A DNA stretch of 54,930 nucleotides from Deltaproteobacteria bacterium (GTDB taxonomy: Bacteria > Myxococcota_A > Polyangia > Haliangiales > SHYZ01), in assembly GCA_016210055.1 (NCBI GenBank), contig JACQUZ010000123.1, positions 1 through 54,930 on the forward strand. The letters run 5' to 3'. How positions within the stretch are numbered: position 1 is the stretch's first letter; the number at the start of each line of letters is the position of its first letter. Below are positions 7,641-16,031 of this stretch, in pieces. The notes beneath the pieces were generated by a model. The model saw only the letters and a program-made list of their open reading frames with translations, was not told the DNA's origin and did not search any database. A program made the translations under genes and the position numbers.

Positions 7641-9350
7641 ATGACGACAGGTGCGGGAGAAGGGTCAAAGGGCTGTATTTCCTATTCCTTTGGCAAGCTT
7701 CGGCAGCTATCGGAGACGTTTGCCGAGGTTTCGGACAAGAGCTCCACGCGGGGAACACGGCACGAGTTGGTCGAAAGGCGTGCGCTACGCTTGGCCATAG
7801 AGCTCGGAGACACCGCCTACCCCTTGCTCGCCCGGAAGATACGAGAAGGGGATGATGCCGAGTCCTCGTGGGCATATTTTCTCCTTTCTCGACTCGGAGG
7901 CGAGCGCTCTGCCAAGGTGGCGCGCGAGCTCGCGCAGGACCACGGCGCGCCCGATGAGAGGAAAGCCCTCGCCCTGGCTCTCCTGACCGAGCTCGGTGCG
8001 GAGCTCCCGGACACCGTAATCCTGCGCGATCCGCAGGCGCTCCGCGAGGGGTCGGTTCGTGATCTCGTGGCGAGCCTCGTGGATCCGGCACAGGTGGCGT
8101 ACGCCGCGGACATGTTGCTCGAGCAAGTGCTCCCCGAGGACTTGCCTGCATTCCTCGCAGAGGTCGTCGACATAGCCGGCGAGCAGGTGGCCCCGCTTCT
8201 CGGCGAATTCCTCCTGCGCGACGACGTCGATGCCAAGATCAGGCAGGCCATCTTCGACCTGCGCGACGAGATCGGGGTACCCAAGCCCAAGCGCCCGAGA
8301 GGGCGGCGGGGGCGCGCGCAGGGCGCGCGGTTGATCTACCTCGGCGTTCATGGAGACGGCAGGCGAGTGGTCGCGGTGATGCGCCGCCTCGCAGGCATCC
8401 AGCCTGCACGAATGCGGTCGCTCGTCGTCGAGATCCACCAAAACGGACGGCTTGGAGCGACCAGCTACGATCCGGCGATGGTGCCGCGGAGTGGCGAGAA
8501 GCGATTGGTGAACCGCCTCGTGTCGTCGGGCTTTGCGCTAGCGGTCGGAACGGTCGAAGAGGCGGCCGAGTTGGTCGCCGGAGCGGCGGCGAGGACCAGT
8601 GAAGCGCAGGGCAGGCTCCCTCGCGGCTTCTTCCTTGGCCGCGACCTCCTGGGTCTCTACGACGAGCACATCCCCTCGGCATGTGGAAGCCGCGGTGGTC
8701 AACGGATGCTCGACGATGCAATGCGCCTGCTCCGCGAAAGACAGGCGGAGAAAGCCCGAAGTCTTGCTGAGCGTTACGTTTCCAGTCACCCGCGGGACGC
8801 CAACGGTCATGCTTGCCTCAGTTCCTGCCTGGCGGCCCTGGGCAGGCATGACGACGCCATGGCTGCGCTCGCGATCGCCGCTCGCCTCAAGCCAGATGAA
8901 CCGATCCGTCAATGGGAGCTGTCGCAGGCGGCCAAGCGCGCGGGAAAACTGGGCGCGTGCTACTTGGCGTTGACCGATTACCTCTCGGGTGACGACAAGA
9001 GTGAGGGCGCAGAGCGACGCATCCGTGAAGCTCGGAACTTCCTCGCGCTCTTCGAAAAACACGCGCGCAAGGAACACCCGGACGCATCGGCCGAGAGAGT
9101 GGCACGCGCGGAGGAGCTATTTCTGCGCGCCTTCAGAAACCTGGATCAGGGCCTAGCGCTCGATGCAGTGAGCGGTTTTGAAGCGGTGCTGAAGCTGGTG
9201 CCCTCCCATTACCCTTCCTGGACCAATCTCGGTGCCGCGTACGCGCTCCTCAATCGAAGAGACAAGGCGGAGTCCTGCTTGCGCAAGGCCCTTGAATTCC
9301 GCCCCGACTACGAGCTGGCACAGAAGAACCTGACGGCGCTGGTGGAGTAG
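7641..9350 (+). CDS. HEAT/TPR-repeat protein of unknown function
   Basis: This predicted soluble protein has 569 residues. Residues about 15-220 are helical HEAT-like repeats (ALRLAIELGDTAYPLLARKI, ALALALLTELG, VASLVDPAQVAYAADMLL). A basic linker (KPKRPRGRRGRAQGAR) follows, then an alpha/beta segment of about 110 residues (LIYLGVHGDGRRVVAVMRRL). The C-terminal 200 residues carry tetratricopeptide repeats, the clearest being SWTNLGAAYALLNRRDKAESCLRKAL at the end. There is no catalytic motif, signal peptide or membrane helix. This architecture suggests a scaffold. ATG 7641 was chosen because a plausible promoter ends at 7612; in-frame TTG 7584 and ATG 7614 lie on the promoter hexamers. Function unknown. 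Confidence 0.82.
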   Translation: MTTGAGEGSKGCISYSFGKLRQLSETFAEVSDKSSTRGTRHELVERRALRLAIELGDTAYPLLARKIREGDDAESSWAYFLLSRLGGERSAKVARELAQDHGAPDERKALALALLTELGAELPDTVILRDPQALREGSVRDLVASLVDPAQVAYAADMLLEQVLPEDLPAFLAEVVDIAGEQVAPLLGEFLLRDDVDAKIRQAIFDLRDEIGVPKPKRPRGRRGRAQGARLIYLGVHGDGRRVVAVMRRLAGIQPARMRSLVVEIHQNGRLGATSYDPAMVPRSGEKRLVNRLVSSGFALAVGTVEEAAELVAGAAARTSEAQGRLPRGFFLGRDLLGLYDEHIPSACGSRGGQRMLDDAMRLLRERQAEKARSLAERYVSSHPRDANGHACLSSCLAALGRHDDAMAALAIAARLKPDEPIRQWELSQAAKRAGKLGACYLALTDYLSGDDKSEGAERRIREARNFLALFEKHARKEHPDASAERVARAEELFLRAFRNLDQGLALDAVSGFEAVLKLVPSHYPSWTNLGAAYALLNRRDKAESCLRKALEFRPDYELAQKNLTALVE

Positions 9351-9413
9351 GCGCCAGGCGGGCTGGCTCTAAACGAGCTCCTCCTTGTCATACCCACCTT
9401 GTACGGTCTACGC

Positions 9414-10133
9414 ATGTCCAGGAGCTACCTGGTGCTCGACATCGAGACCGTTCCGGATCTCTTGCTCTACGAGCGTCCGGATGTCGCCAGCGGTGTCGAG
9501 CGTCCCTTCCCGCCGCTCCACGTGCACCGCCCCATCGTCCTCGGGGCCCTTTGGCTCGACGAGGAATACCGCGTCAAGAAGCTCGGAGTGATCGGCGAAG
9601 GGAAGGATGAGAAGGGGATGCTCGAAGATTTCTCATCCTTCGTGGCCCGCTATCGGCCGGAGCTCGTGACCTACAACGGCCGGGGCTTCGACCTGCCGGT
9701 CATTGCCTTGAGATCTCTTCGGCACGGCGTCCCCATGGGGTGGTACTACCAGGGGAAGGTGCGCCATCGCTACAGCGAGGATGGCCATATCGACCTGTGC
9801 GACCTCCTGAGTGACCATGGTGCCACGCGTGCCCTCTCCCTCGATGCGGTTGCTCGCCTCATTGGCCTTCCTGGAAAGGTGGGAGTCGACGGCTCCCAAG
9901 TAGAGGGCCTGTATCAGGCTGGGCAGATCGACGCGATCAAGCGTTATTGCTTGGCGGACGTGGCCCAAACGGCACTCCTGTTCCTGCGCATGCGCCTGCT
10001 TCAGGGTGTCTTGGTTGCGGAAGCCTACCGCTCCGCGGCGGCTGGGCTCATGGAGTCCCTGCGTGCTGATCCACGCCTCGAGAGCCTCGTAAATTCCATC
10101 GACGGTGAGAGGCTTCTCCTTGCCGCTGCGTGA
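9414..10133 (+). CDS. PolB-like 3'-5' exonuclease (DEDDy superfamily)
   Basis: This is a stand-alone exonuclease domain of 239 residues related to the proofreading domain of family-B DNA polymerases. The three Exo motifs are intact: ExoI DIET (D9, E11), Exo[13 protein letters not shown] (D93) and ExoIII YCLAD (Y178, D182), giving the DEDDy two-metal site. There is no polymerase domain. The ATG at 9414 puts Exo I at the usual distance from the N-terminus; upstream in-frame starts add unconserved residues. It is the first gene of a tight run with the next two DNA-repair or redox genes: 28 bp to the next start, then overlaps. Nuclease function is well supported; its physiological substrate is unknown. 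Confidence 0.88.
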   Translation: MSRSYLVLDIETVPDLLLYERPDVASGVERPFPPLHVHRPIVLGALWLDEEYRVKKLGVIGEGKDEKGMLEDFSSFVARYRPELVTYNGRGFDLPVIALRSLRHGVPMGWYYQGKVRHRYSEDGHIDLCDLLSDHGATRALSLDAVARLIGLPGKVGVDGSQVEGLYQAGQIDAIKRYCLADVAQTALLFLRMRLLQGVLVAEAYRSAAAGLMESLRADPRLESLVNSIDGERLLLAAA

Positions 10134-10161
10134 GGTTGCGAAAACCCTTCCGTGGAGCATC

Positions 10162-10800
10162 ATGTGGCGGATGTCCCTAGAGAACCGCCTGCCACGTAGC
10201 TTCTACGAGCGCGACACGGTGCAGGTTGCCAAGGATCTCCTGGGCAACCTGGTCGTTCGCCGCATGGCTTCCAGCCGACTCCTCGTGGGGCGCATCGTCG
10301 AGACCGAGGCGTACCATGGCCAGAAAGACAGGGCGTCCCATGCCTTTCGTGGACGAACCCCGCGCAACTCCCCCATGTTCGGGCCCGGGGGAATCGCATA
10401 CGTGTACCAAATCTACGGCATGTGGAATTGCCTGAACGCGGTCACCATGGGCATCGAGTACCCGGCCGCAGTGCTCATCCGGGCCATTTCACAGGTACCA
10501 TCCTATCCCCTTCTCCAAGCCGACCCTCGCGCGGGCTCTGGACCGGGCAAGCTTTGCCGGGCTCTCGCCGTTGAAAAAGGAATGAGCGGAGCCGACTTGG
10601 TTAACGGGGACGAGCTATGGCTAGCGGAAGGGGAGAGCCCCATGGACCGATCCCTTTTGCGCTCTGGGCCCCGAATTGGCGTCGGATACGCCGAGGAGTG
10701 GGCAGAAGTGCCGTGGCGCTTCTGGATTGCAGGGGAGCCTTCGGTGTCGCGCATCCCCGGCAGCCGCTTGCCCGGAACGACGCGGGCCACGGGGAGTTGA
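10162..10800 (+). CDS. 3-methyladenine DNA glycosylase (AAG/MPG family)
   Basis: This enzyme removes alkylated purines such as 3-methyladenine or hypoxanthine. At 212 residues it has the AAG fold signatures: GRIVETEAYHG, SHAFRGRTPRNSPMF and YVYQIYGMWNCLN. By alignment with human AAG, catalytic Glu is E49, and the flipped-base pocket Y51, H60 and Y82 are all present. The start is taken at ATG 10162 (GGAG at 10154-10157); ATG 10171 is close behind and possible. It ends TGATG into the VOC gene, so the two are translationally coupled. Position right after a PolB-like exonuclease suggests a small repair operon. Confidence 0.93.
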   Translation: MWRMSLENRLPRSFYERDTVQVAKDLLGNLVVRRMASSRLLVGRIVETEAYHGQKDRASHAFRGRTPRNSPMFGPGGIAYVYQIYGMWNCLNAVTMGIEYPAAVLIRAISQVPSYPLLQADPRAGSGPGKLCRALAVEKGMSGADLVNGDELWLAEGESPMDRSLLRSGPRIGVGYAEEWAEVPWRFWIAGEPSVSRIPGSRLPGTTRATGS

Positions 10801-11195
10801 TGGCACTGGCTGTCCATCACTTGGCGGTAGTGGTCAGCGATCTCCAGCGTGCAGAGCGCTTTTATGTCGGCGTCTTGGGACTCACGGTCATCCGCCGGTG
10901 GCATGACGAGCTGGGAAACGAGCGCTCTACTTGGCTTGGGCTTGCGGGCGACGCATTCCTGGCCGTGGAGCGGGGCCCGTCGCAAGGCCCGAAGCGTCCC
11001 GACGACGCCCCAGGCTGGCATTGCGTGGCACTAGGCATCGATGCCTGCGAGCGCGCGGCCTGGCGCGACCGGCTCTGTGCCGCTGGATTCCCCGTGGAAC
11101 GAGAAAGCCCCTACACGCTCTACACCCGGGATCCGGATGGCAACTTGGTCGCGCTCAGCCACTACCCTGCCCCGCACGCGATCGAGGAGTGCTAG
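10800..11195 (+). CDS. VOC (glyoxalase/bleomycin-resistance) superfamily protein
   Basis: This is a paired beta-alpha-beta-beta-beta vicinal-oxygen-chelate protein of 131 residues. Signatures are VHHLAVVVSDLQRAERFYVGVLGL at the N-terminus, and RDPDGNLVALSHYP near the C-terminus. The Glu that usually ligates metal in DPDGNLIE is Ala here, so the classical metal site may be incomplete; H7 and the His in GWHCVAL remain. The start ATG overlaps the glycosylase stop (TGATG at 10798-10802), with a GGGAG ribosome site just upstream. The substrate is unknown. The ferredoxin begins immediately after its stop. Confidence 0.88.
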   Translation: MALAVHHLAVVVSDLQRAERFYVGVLGLTVIRRWHDELGNERSTWLGLAGDAFLAVERGPSQGPKRPDDAPGWHCVALGIDACERAAWRDRLCAAGFPVERESPYTLYTRDPDGNLVALSHYPAPHAIEEC

Positions 11196-11516
11196 GTGCC
11201 CTCCATCCATTTCAAGAACTTGGCGATCACGCTCCCCTGCTCCGACGGGGAATCCTTGTGGGAGGTCGCCTGGAAAGCGGGACGACCGCTCCCTTCTTCC
11301 TGCGGCGGCAAGGCGAGCTGTGGGCTTTGCCGGGTAAAGATCGTCGACGGGGAGCCCTTCCTCTCACCCTTCAATTCCATGGAAGCCAAGCACCTCGGGA
11401 ACGTGTACTTCATCACCAAGCTGCGCCTCGGGTGCCAGGTGCGGGTGAGCGGCGGGGACGTCACCGTTGAAGTACCCGACGCGCGGCCCGTGGAACGGAA
11501 ACAGAACAAGCGGTAG
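11196..11516 (+). CDS. [2Fe-2S] ferredoxin
   Basis: This is a small plant/adrenodoxin-type electron carrier of 106 residues. Cluster ligands are C36, C42, C45 and C80, in the pattern C-x5-C-x2-C and a distal C. It has a polar, basic C-terminal tail (ARPVERKQNKR). The GTG start abuts the preceding TAG with no gap, so translation likely continues from the VOC gene. The partner reductase or oxygenase is not in the window. It ends the four-gene plus-strand run and converges on the PEGA kinase. Confidence 0.9.
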   Translation: MPSIHFKNLAITLPCSDGESLWEVAWKAGRPLPSSCGGKASCGLCRVKIVDGEPFLSPFNSMEAKHLGNVYFITKLRLGCQVRVSGGDVTVEVPDARPVERKQNKR

Positions 11517-11536
11517 GTCGGATCCTAGATTCGCTC

Positions 11537-13510
11537 TCACGGGAGGCTTACGCGATACGGCCGCTTAGAAGGCACGTCGACGACAATCACCGTCTCCCGG
11601 TGCTGCACCGGGTTGACCAAGCGAAGCCTGTGGCGCCCCATCGGGAGTTTCAGGCCCCTTGCAGGAGCCTCCCCTACCTTGCGCCCCTCAAGGAAGACCT
11701 CCGCCCAGGGTTCCGCGAACAGGTCGATCGTTCCATATCGCACCAGCGGCTCCAGGCGTCGGTTGATAACGATCGTCTTTCCGTCGACAACTCGGATTTC
11801 TTCAGACACATCGACGTAGCCGTTCTTCCGTACCCGGAGCGAATGGGGGCGATCGTCCGCCCTCACCTCGATGCCGATGAGCGGTGTCTCACCGAGGCCG
11901 TGCCCATCGAGCTCGACCACGGCGCCGCTCGGCTCGGACTGAACAATCAACGTGCCGACCATAGGCTCCAGCTGTGGACGGTACACGAGTCGCTCGTCTG
12001 CACGAACTACCACGCCCGGGTCCCTCCACGGTCGGAACCCCGGCAAGCGCACTTCGATGGCGTGGGGGCGAACAGCATCCGATGGCGGAACGGGAACAGT
12101 AGTAGGTGCCTTCTCCCGCCATTCGACCCCGTTGAGAAGAATGCTCGCGCCCGGATTGCCTTCTATCCGGAGGTACGCTTGCGCCAGAGCTGCGTCGGGC
12201 ATGCGAGCCTCGTGCGAGGAGGAGCGTCGCACGATCCAGCCGACTAGGCCCACGGCCAATGCGCCCATGAGTGCCGAAGCCACCAACACGGGTGGACGCG
12301 AGCCCAGGGGCCTTTTGACCTCGGCGTGCACCTGGACGCTTGGGATGCGGGCCTTCTCCCCGGCGTCGAGCTCCCAGACCGTGATCCCATCGTCACCTAC
12401 CTCGCGTCGGACCAGCACGGCACCACCGGTTCCCTCGGGCTCGGAGGGACGAAATACCGTGGGGGGGCCGGCCTTCACCGTGACCCTTACGTCCTGCTCC
12501 GATTCTCCTCCTCCCTCGGCGCCGAGCAGCTCGGAACGAATGATGTCGTCGATGAGCTCCGACGACGGGGCCTTCGCTTCCTCGCGCGCCGAGGCCGATG
12601 GGGCGAATGCCTCTTCGACCACGCTCGCCACGTCGCTCGCCGTGGCGACCAGCGTGCTCTGGTAGCTGATCTCGGTCAGGGCCCGAAGAAGGGCTACCGC
12701 CTGCGGGTACCTCTTCGTTGGATCGCGCTCGAGGGCTCGCCCCAGAACGCCGTCCAGCGCCGGGGGCAGGCCCGGACGAAGTGCCGACGGCAAAGGAATC
12801 TCCATTTCATGCAGGCTCTTGATGATCGCCTGCACGTCACTCCCCGGGAAGAGGCGCGTGCCCGTGAACAACTCGTAGAGGACCACCCCCACCGAGAACA
12901 GGTCCGAGCGCGCGTCCAGCTTTTCCCCCCGGGCCTGCTCAGGTGACATGTACGGCCACTTGCCCATGATGCGGCGAGTCCCCGAAAGCGCTCCCTGCGA
13001 CTCGGCGAGGGTATGGGCAATGCCGAAATCGGCCACCTTGACTTCCCCCTCCCGGGAAATGAGGATGTTGGACGGCGAAATATCACGATGCACCACGCCC
13101 CGTCGGTGAGCGAAGTCCAGTGCCTTGCAGAGCTCCATCCCAATGTACATGGAGGCCGACATCGGGATGGGCTGCCCTTTCCGGGTCCACGCCGAAATGA
13201 GCGCCGCGAGATCCGGCCCATCCACGTGCTCCATGGCGATGTACAGGGACCCTCCAAAACGGCCGAAATCAAAGACTTGAACGATGTTGGCGTGGGTGAG
13301 GGCCACCGTCAGCTTGGCCTCGGCAATGAAGCGATTCTCGAACTCCGCGTCCCGCGCCAGCTCGGGGAGAATTCGCTTGATCGCGAGGACCTTTTCAAAG
13401 CCGTGGGAGCCAAACGCCTTGGCCTTGAACACCTCCGCCATGCCGCCGACCGCAATCCGCTCGACGAGCTCATATCGGTGCAAGCTCCTGCCTGAGTCGG
13501 ACGTGTCCAT
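11537..13510 (-). CDS. Membrane Ser/Thr protein kinase with PEGA domains
   Basis: This Hanks-type kinase has 657 residues. The kinase domain spans about 12-285: glycine loop RIAVGGMAEVF, K45 of the VAIK-like LAIK, E64, catalytic HRD (141-143, HRDISPSN), DFG (161-163) and SPEQ. A linker with acidic segments follows to about 440, then one membrane helix (VLVASALMGALAVGLVGWIV). The C-terminal region holds about three PEGA-type beta modules (GASILLNG, GTLIVQSEPSGAVVELDG, IDLFAEPWAEVFLEG). The kinase is therefore cytosolic and the PEGA region lies outside the membrane. ATG 13510 was chosen because the kinase fold begins 11 residues later. Its start codon overlaps, on the other strand, the ATG of the divergent PEGA-TPR gene, and a TATAAT lies 12 nt upstream. 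Confidence 0.93.
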   Translation of the reverse strand: MDTSDSGRSLHRYELVERIAVGGMAEVFKAKAFGSHGFEKVLAIKRILPELARDAEFENRFIAEAKLTVALTHANIVQVFDFGRFGGSLYIAMEHVDGPDLAALISAWTRKGQPIPMSASMYIGMELCKALDFAHRRGVVHRDISPSNILISREGEVKVADFGIAHTLAESQGALSGTRRIMGKWPYMSPEQARGEKLDARSDLFSVGVVLYELFTGTRLFPGSDVQAIIKSLHEMEIPLPSALRPGLPPALDGVLGRALERDPTKRYPQAVALLRALTEISYQSTLVATASDVASVVEEAFAPSASAREEAKAPSSELIDDIIRSELLGAEGGGESEQDVRVTVKAGPPTVFRPSEPEGTGGAVLVRREVGDDGITVWELDAGEKARIPSVQVHAEVKRPLGSRPPVLVASALMGALAVGLVGWIVRRSSSHEARMPDAALAQAYLRIEGNPGASILLNGVEWREKAPTTVPVPPSDAVRPHAIEVRLPGFRPWRDPGVVVRADERLVYRPQLEPMVGTLIVQSEPSGAVVELDGHGLGETPLIGIEVRADDRPHSLRVRKNGYVDVSEEIRVVDGKTIVINRRLEPLVRYGTIDLFAEPWAEVFLEGRKVGEAPARGLKLPMGRHRLRLVNPVQHRETVIVVDVPSKRPYRVSLP

Positions 13511-14801
13511 GCGGCGTGGGGTATTATACAGGCTGGTGCGCGCGCTCCTCACCGCTTGGCTCGCAGTCCATTCCTTGCTCCATCCAGGGCTTGCGGCGGG
13601 AAAGCTCCGGGTAGGGCTCGTTGACGCGACCTCGGACGAGGGCGTGGGTCGAGCGCTCATCGAGGAGCTGCGGTCGATTATCGAGAAAAGCGGCCTCTAC
13701 GAGATCCTCCCTCGAGGACCGGCGCGATCTGCCCTCGAGGAGGTGCTCGATCCCGCCCAAGTCCCCGAGGCGATCGCCAGGACACGGGCCCAGGCGTTGC
13801 TCGAACAGGCCCGGGAGGCCTACGCAGGGTTCGAGTACGACTTGGCCCTCGATCGCCTTCGCCAAGCAGAAGCGATCCTCCGAACCGCAGAGCCATCGGT
13901 CGAGAGTGTCGGTCTCTTGGCAGACGTAAATCAGGCTATGGGCTTGATCTACGCAGGACGCGGCGACAAGCGTCGCGCGGTGGAGTCGTTCCGCCTTGTC
14001 AACCGGCTCACGCCGGATCGCGCGGCACTCGATCCAGGGACCTACCGCCCTCAGGTCGTGACCTTGTACGCGAACGCGGTGAAGCAAAACGCCGACACGG
14101 CGGCCGCTTCTGCCGGTAGCGCCAGAATCTCTACCGAACCATCTCCTGCCACGATCTGGATCAACGGGCAGGTCGTGGGAACCTCGCCGCTCGACATTCC
14201 GACACTCGAAGGCGGTGACCACTACATCACCGCCACGCTTGAAGGACATTCGGCGCGCACGGAGCGGATCCGGATCGATCCTAGCCGAGCGCTCGACCTT
14301 CCGCTGCTCCTTCCTAGGGTATCGCCCGTTGAGCGCGCCCAATCGATCCGCAGGCGACTCATGGGGTCCAAGGTGCCGCCCGAAGAGCTTGCCCGAGTCG
14401 CTGACGCCCTCGCGAACCTCGCTTCGGCGGACATCCTGGTACTCCTCGACCAGGATGCGAATGGGACACCTCGGGCCATCGTCTACGACGCGAGCGAGGG
14501 CAAGCTCGGACCGTGGCTCATGGCGAAGAGCGGTACTGCGCTCGTCCCGTCGCTTCCTCAAGCGGCCAAGCAAGCTCCGGTCGCGGTGCCCGAGGCCGGA
14601 AAAGTCGCCCGCGATCTGAAGCTGGATCTTCAACCGAACCGTCCGCATTCCGTGCCCGCCCGGCCGTGGTACCGTACCGGGTGGGGGCGAGCTGCCCTCA
14701 TCGGGGGCGGCTTGCTCATTGGCGCAGGAATAGTTGCTCTCACCGCCGATCGCGATCGGCGCTTCGTGCTCGGCTGGTGTTTTGACGATGCGTGCCCATA
14801 G
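13509..14801 (+). CDS. Secreted or membrane TPR-PEGA protein
   Basis: This 430-residue envelope protein was not recognised beyond its domains. An N-terminal signal-like segment (basic MRRGVLYRLVR, then LLTAWLAVHSLL, PGLAAG) is followed by tetratricopeptide-like helices (about 100-180, with YAGFEYDLALDRLRQAEAIL and YAGRGDKRRAVESFRLV). A PEGA beta module comes next (about 200-265, ARISTEPSPATIWINGQVVGTSPL). A C-terminal membrane helix (RAALIGGGLLIGAGIVAL) is followed by the short tail GWCFDDACP. ATG 13509 gives the longest sensible signal peptide; GTG 13536 also gives one and would fit the -10 at 13522. It is divergent from the PEGA kinase and overlaps the following lipoprotein gene, so the three probably serve one envelope function. 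Confidence 0.85.
   Translation: MRRGVLYRLVRALLTAWLAVHSLLHPGLAAGKLRVGLVDATSDEGVGRALIEELRSIIEKSGLYEILPRGPARSALEEVLDPAQVPEAIARTRAQALLEQAREAYAGFEYDLALDRLRQAEAILRTAEPSVESVGLLADVNQAMGLIYAGRGDKRRAVESFRLVNRLTPDRAALDPGTYRPQVVTLYANAVKQNADTAAASAGSARISTEPSPATIWINGQVVGTSPLDIPTLEGGDHYITATLEGHSARTERIRIDPSRALDLPLLLPRVSPVERAQSIRRRLMGSKVPPEELARVADALANLASADILVLLDQDANGTPRAIVYDASEGKLGPWLMAKSGTALVPSLPQAAKQAPVAVPEAGKVARDLKLDLQPNRPHSVPARPWYRTGWGRAALIGGGLLIGAGIVALTADRDRRFVLGWCFDDACP
13522..13528. promoter_or_regulatory. Bidirectional -10 region between divergent PEGA genes
   Basis: The minus strand reads a perfect TATAAT at 13528-13523. The plus strand reads TATTAT at 13522-13527 (5 of 6). No good -35 was found 16-18 bp from either. 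Transcription from either hexamer would begin within a few bases of a start codon (minus ATG 13510; plus GTG 13536), implying leaderless or nearly leaderless mRNAs. Confidence 0.4.
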
Positions 14802-16005
14802 CTGGCTGGCCCGCATCGCTCTCGTCGCCATGCTGGGGTGTGGTCCAGAGGCCGAGACCCTGTCAGCAAGCGTGCGTCTTTTGGTCGACGAGGCGTGCGG
14901 CGCCCCAGAAGAAGTCCCCCTCGAGTGCGGTGGGCATGTCGGCGTCTACCTCGTCGATCCGGCCACCAACCAGCCGTTTGACCAAGGGTGTATTCCGTTC
15001 GAGCGGAAGGACGGCATGACGCTGCGCGACCTTCCCCAACTTCTTTCGTCCAGGTCGTTCACGGTCCCCGAAGGAAAGAGCGTGGCGGTGGAAATCGCGG
15101 TCTATAGCCCCCCCGCCATCACCGCATGCCCGCGGTACGACGAAAAGACCGACGGAGGCGTAACCATTCCCAATTACTTCGGCCGCTCCGAGGGAGCGAC
15201 CCTTACGGGGGACTCTCCCCGCTTGCCTGTGACGCTCAGGTGCAACGGCAAGGCCGTGACCTGCGGCGACGATCCCCTGGAGCTCACCAAGGTGTCCGCG
15301 ACCGTGACCGTGATGATCACCGACCCTCTAGCCGCGCCGAGCGATGAGGAGGCCAAAGACATGAACGTGCGCACGGGCTATCTCCTCGCGGCGTCCAGTG
15401 GCGAGAATCCGGCTTATCGCTTCAACCCCACGGGCGAGCTTTCCTACCTCCCCCTCGCCCGCCGCTGGGAGGCCCTCACCCGCGACTTCTTCTTCCCCGA
15501 TGAATGCGTGGGCACGCTCGTGACCAAGCTTGGAGCCGGTTCCACGGTCTCCACCCTGTCGTGCGACGGCAGCGTTGATCGAGACGCGCGCACTGCCAGC
15601 GGAAAGGGGTATTTCTGGGACCGGAGCACGATTGACTCGATCGTGGCGGCGATGGGCCTCATTAGCTTCCCAGACGAAGGGCTGGTCATCGGACGCGTAG
15701 TTGACGAGAACGGGCACGGCGTCGACAGCGCATGGGTACGCCCCAAGGGCCCCAGGACCAACAATCCCCGTATCCTCTACCTCTACCACGACCCGTTCTT
15801 CAACCAGCTCGCCTTGACGCGCCAGGGCCCCACCGAGTCGCACGGCGTGTTCGTTATCGCCGAGGCAACCCCGACCTGCTGCTACGACTTGATTGCCGAG
15901 GTCGAGCGCAATGGCGTGGTCTACTCAGGCGAGAGCGGCGGCCCCATTGGCTTGGTCGATGGCGTGGCAATGGGAACCCTTATCGAGGTGAAACGAACCC
16001 AATAA
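14788..16005 (+). CDS. Predicted outer-membrane lipoprotein
   Basis: This 405-residue protein begins with a lipoprotein signal: MRAHSWLARIALVAMLGC, with the lipobox cysteine at residue 18. The mature part is Cys-containing and beta-rich with no known enzymatic motif. A segment near residue 300 (GLVIGRVVDENGHGVDSAWV) resembles a carboxypeptidase-regulatory/transthyretin-like beta module. ATG 14788 overlaps the end of the TPR-PEGA gene by 14 bp and places the signal peptide correctly. It is probably exported and anchored in the same operon as the PEGA protein. It converges on the sigma-54 regulator gene. Confidence 0.8.
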   Translation: MRAHSWLARIALVAMLGCGPEAETLSASVRLLVDEACGAPEEVPLECGGHVGVYLVDPATNQPFDQGCIPFERKDGMTLRDLPQLLSSRSFTVPEGKSVAVEIAVYSPPAITACPRYDEKTDGGVTIPNYFGRSEGATLTGDSPRLPVTLRCNGKAVTCGDDPLELTKVSATVTVMITDPLAAPSDEEAKDMNVRTGYLLAASSGENPAYRFNPTGELSYLPLARRWEALTRDFFFPDECVGTLVTKLGAGSTVSTLSCDGSVDRDARTASGKGYFWDRSTIDSIVAAMGLISFPDEGLVIGRVVDENGHGVDSAWVRPKGPRTNNPRILYLYHDPFFNQLALTRQGPTESHGVFVIAEATPTCCYDLIAEVERNGVVYSGESGGPIGLVDGVAMGTLIEVKRTQ

Positions 16006-16031
16006 GAGATCGAGCGTCAGGTTGCCATGGT

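Noticed and set aside
13524..14831. Minus-strand open frame (about 435 codons) opposite the TPR-PEGA gene
   Set aside because: The plus-strand protein has a signal peptide, PEGA motifs and a membrane helix; the antisense product shows no domain.
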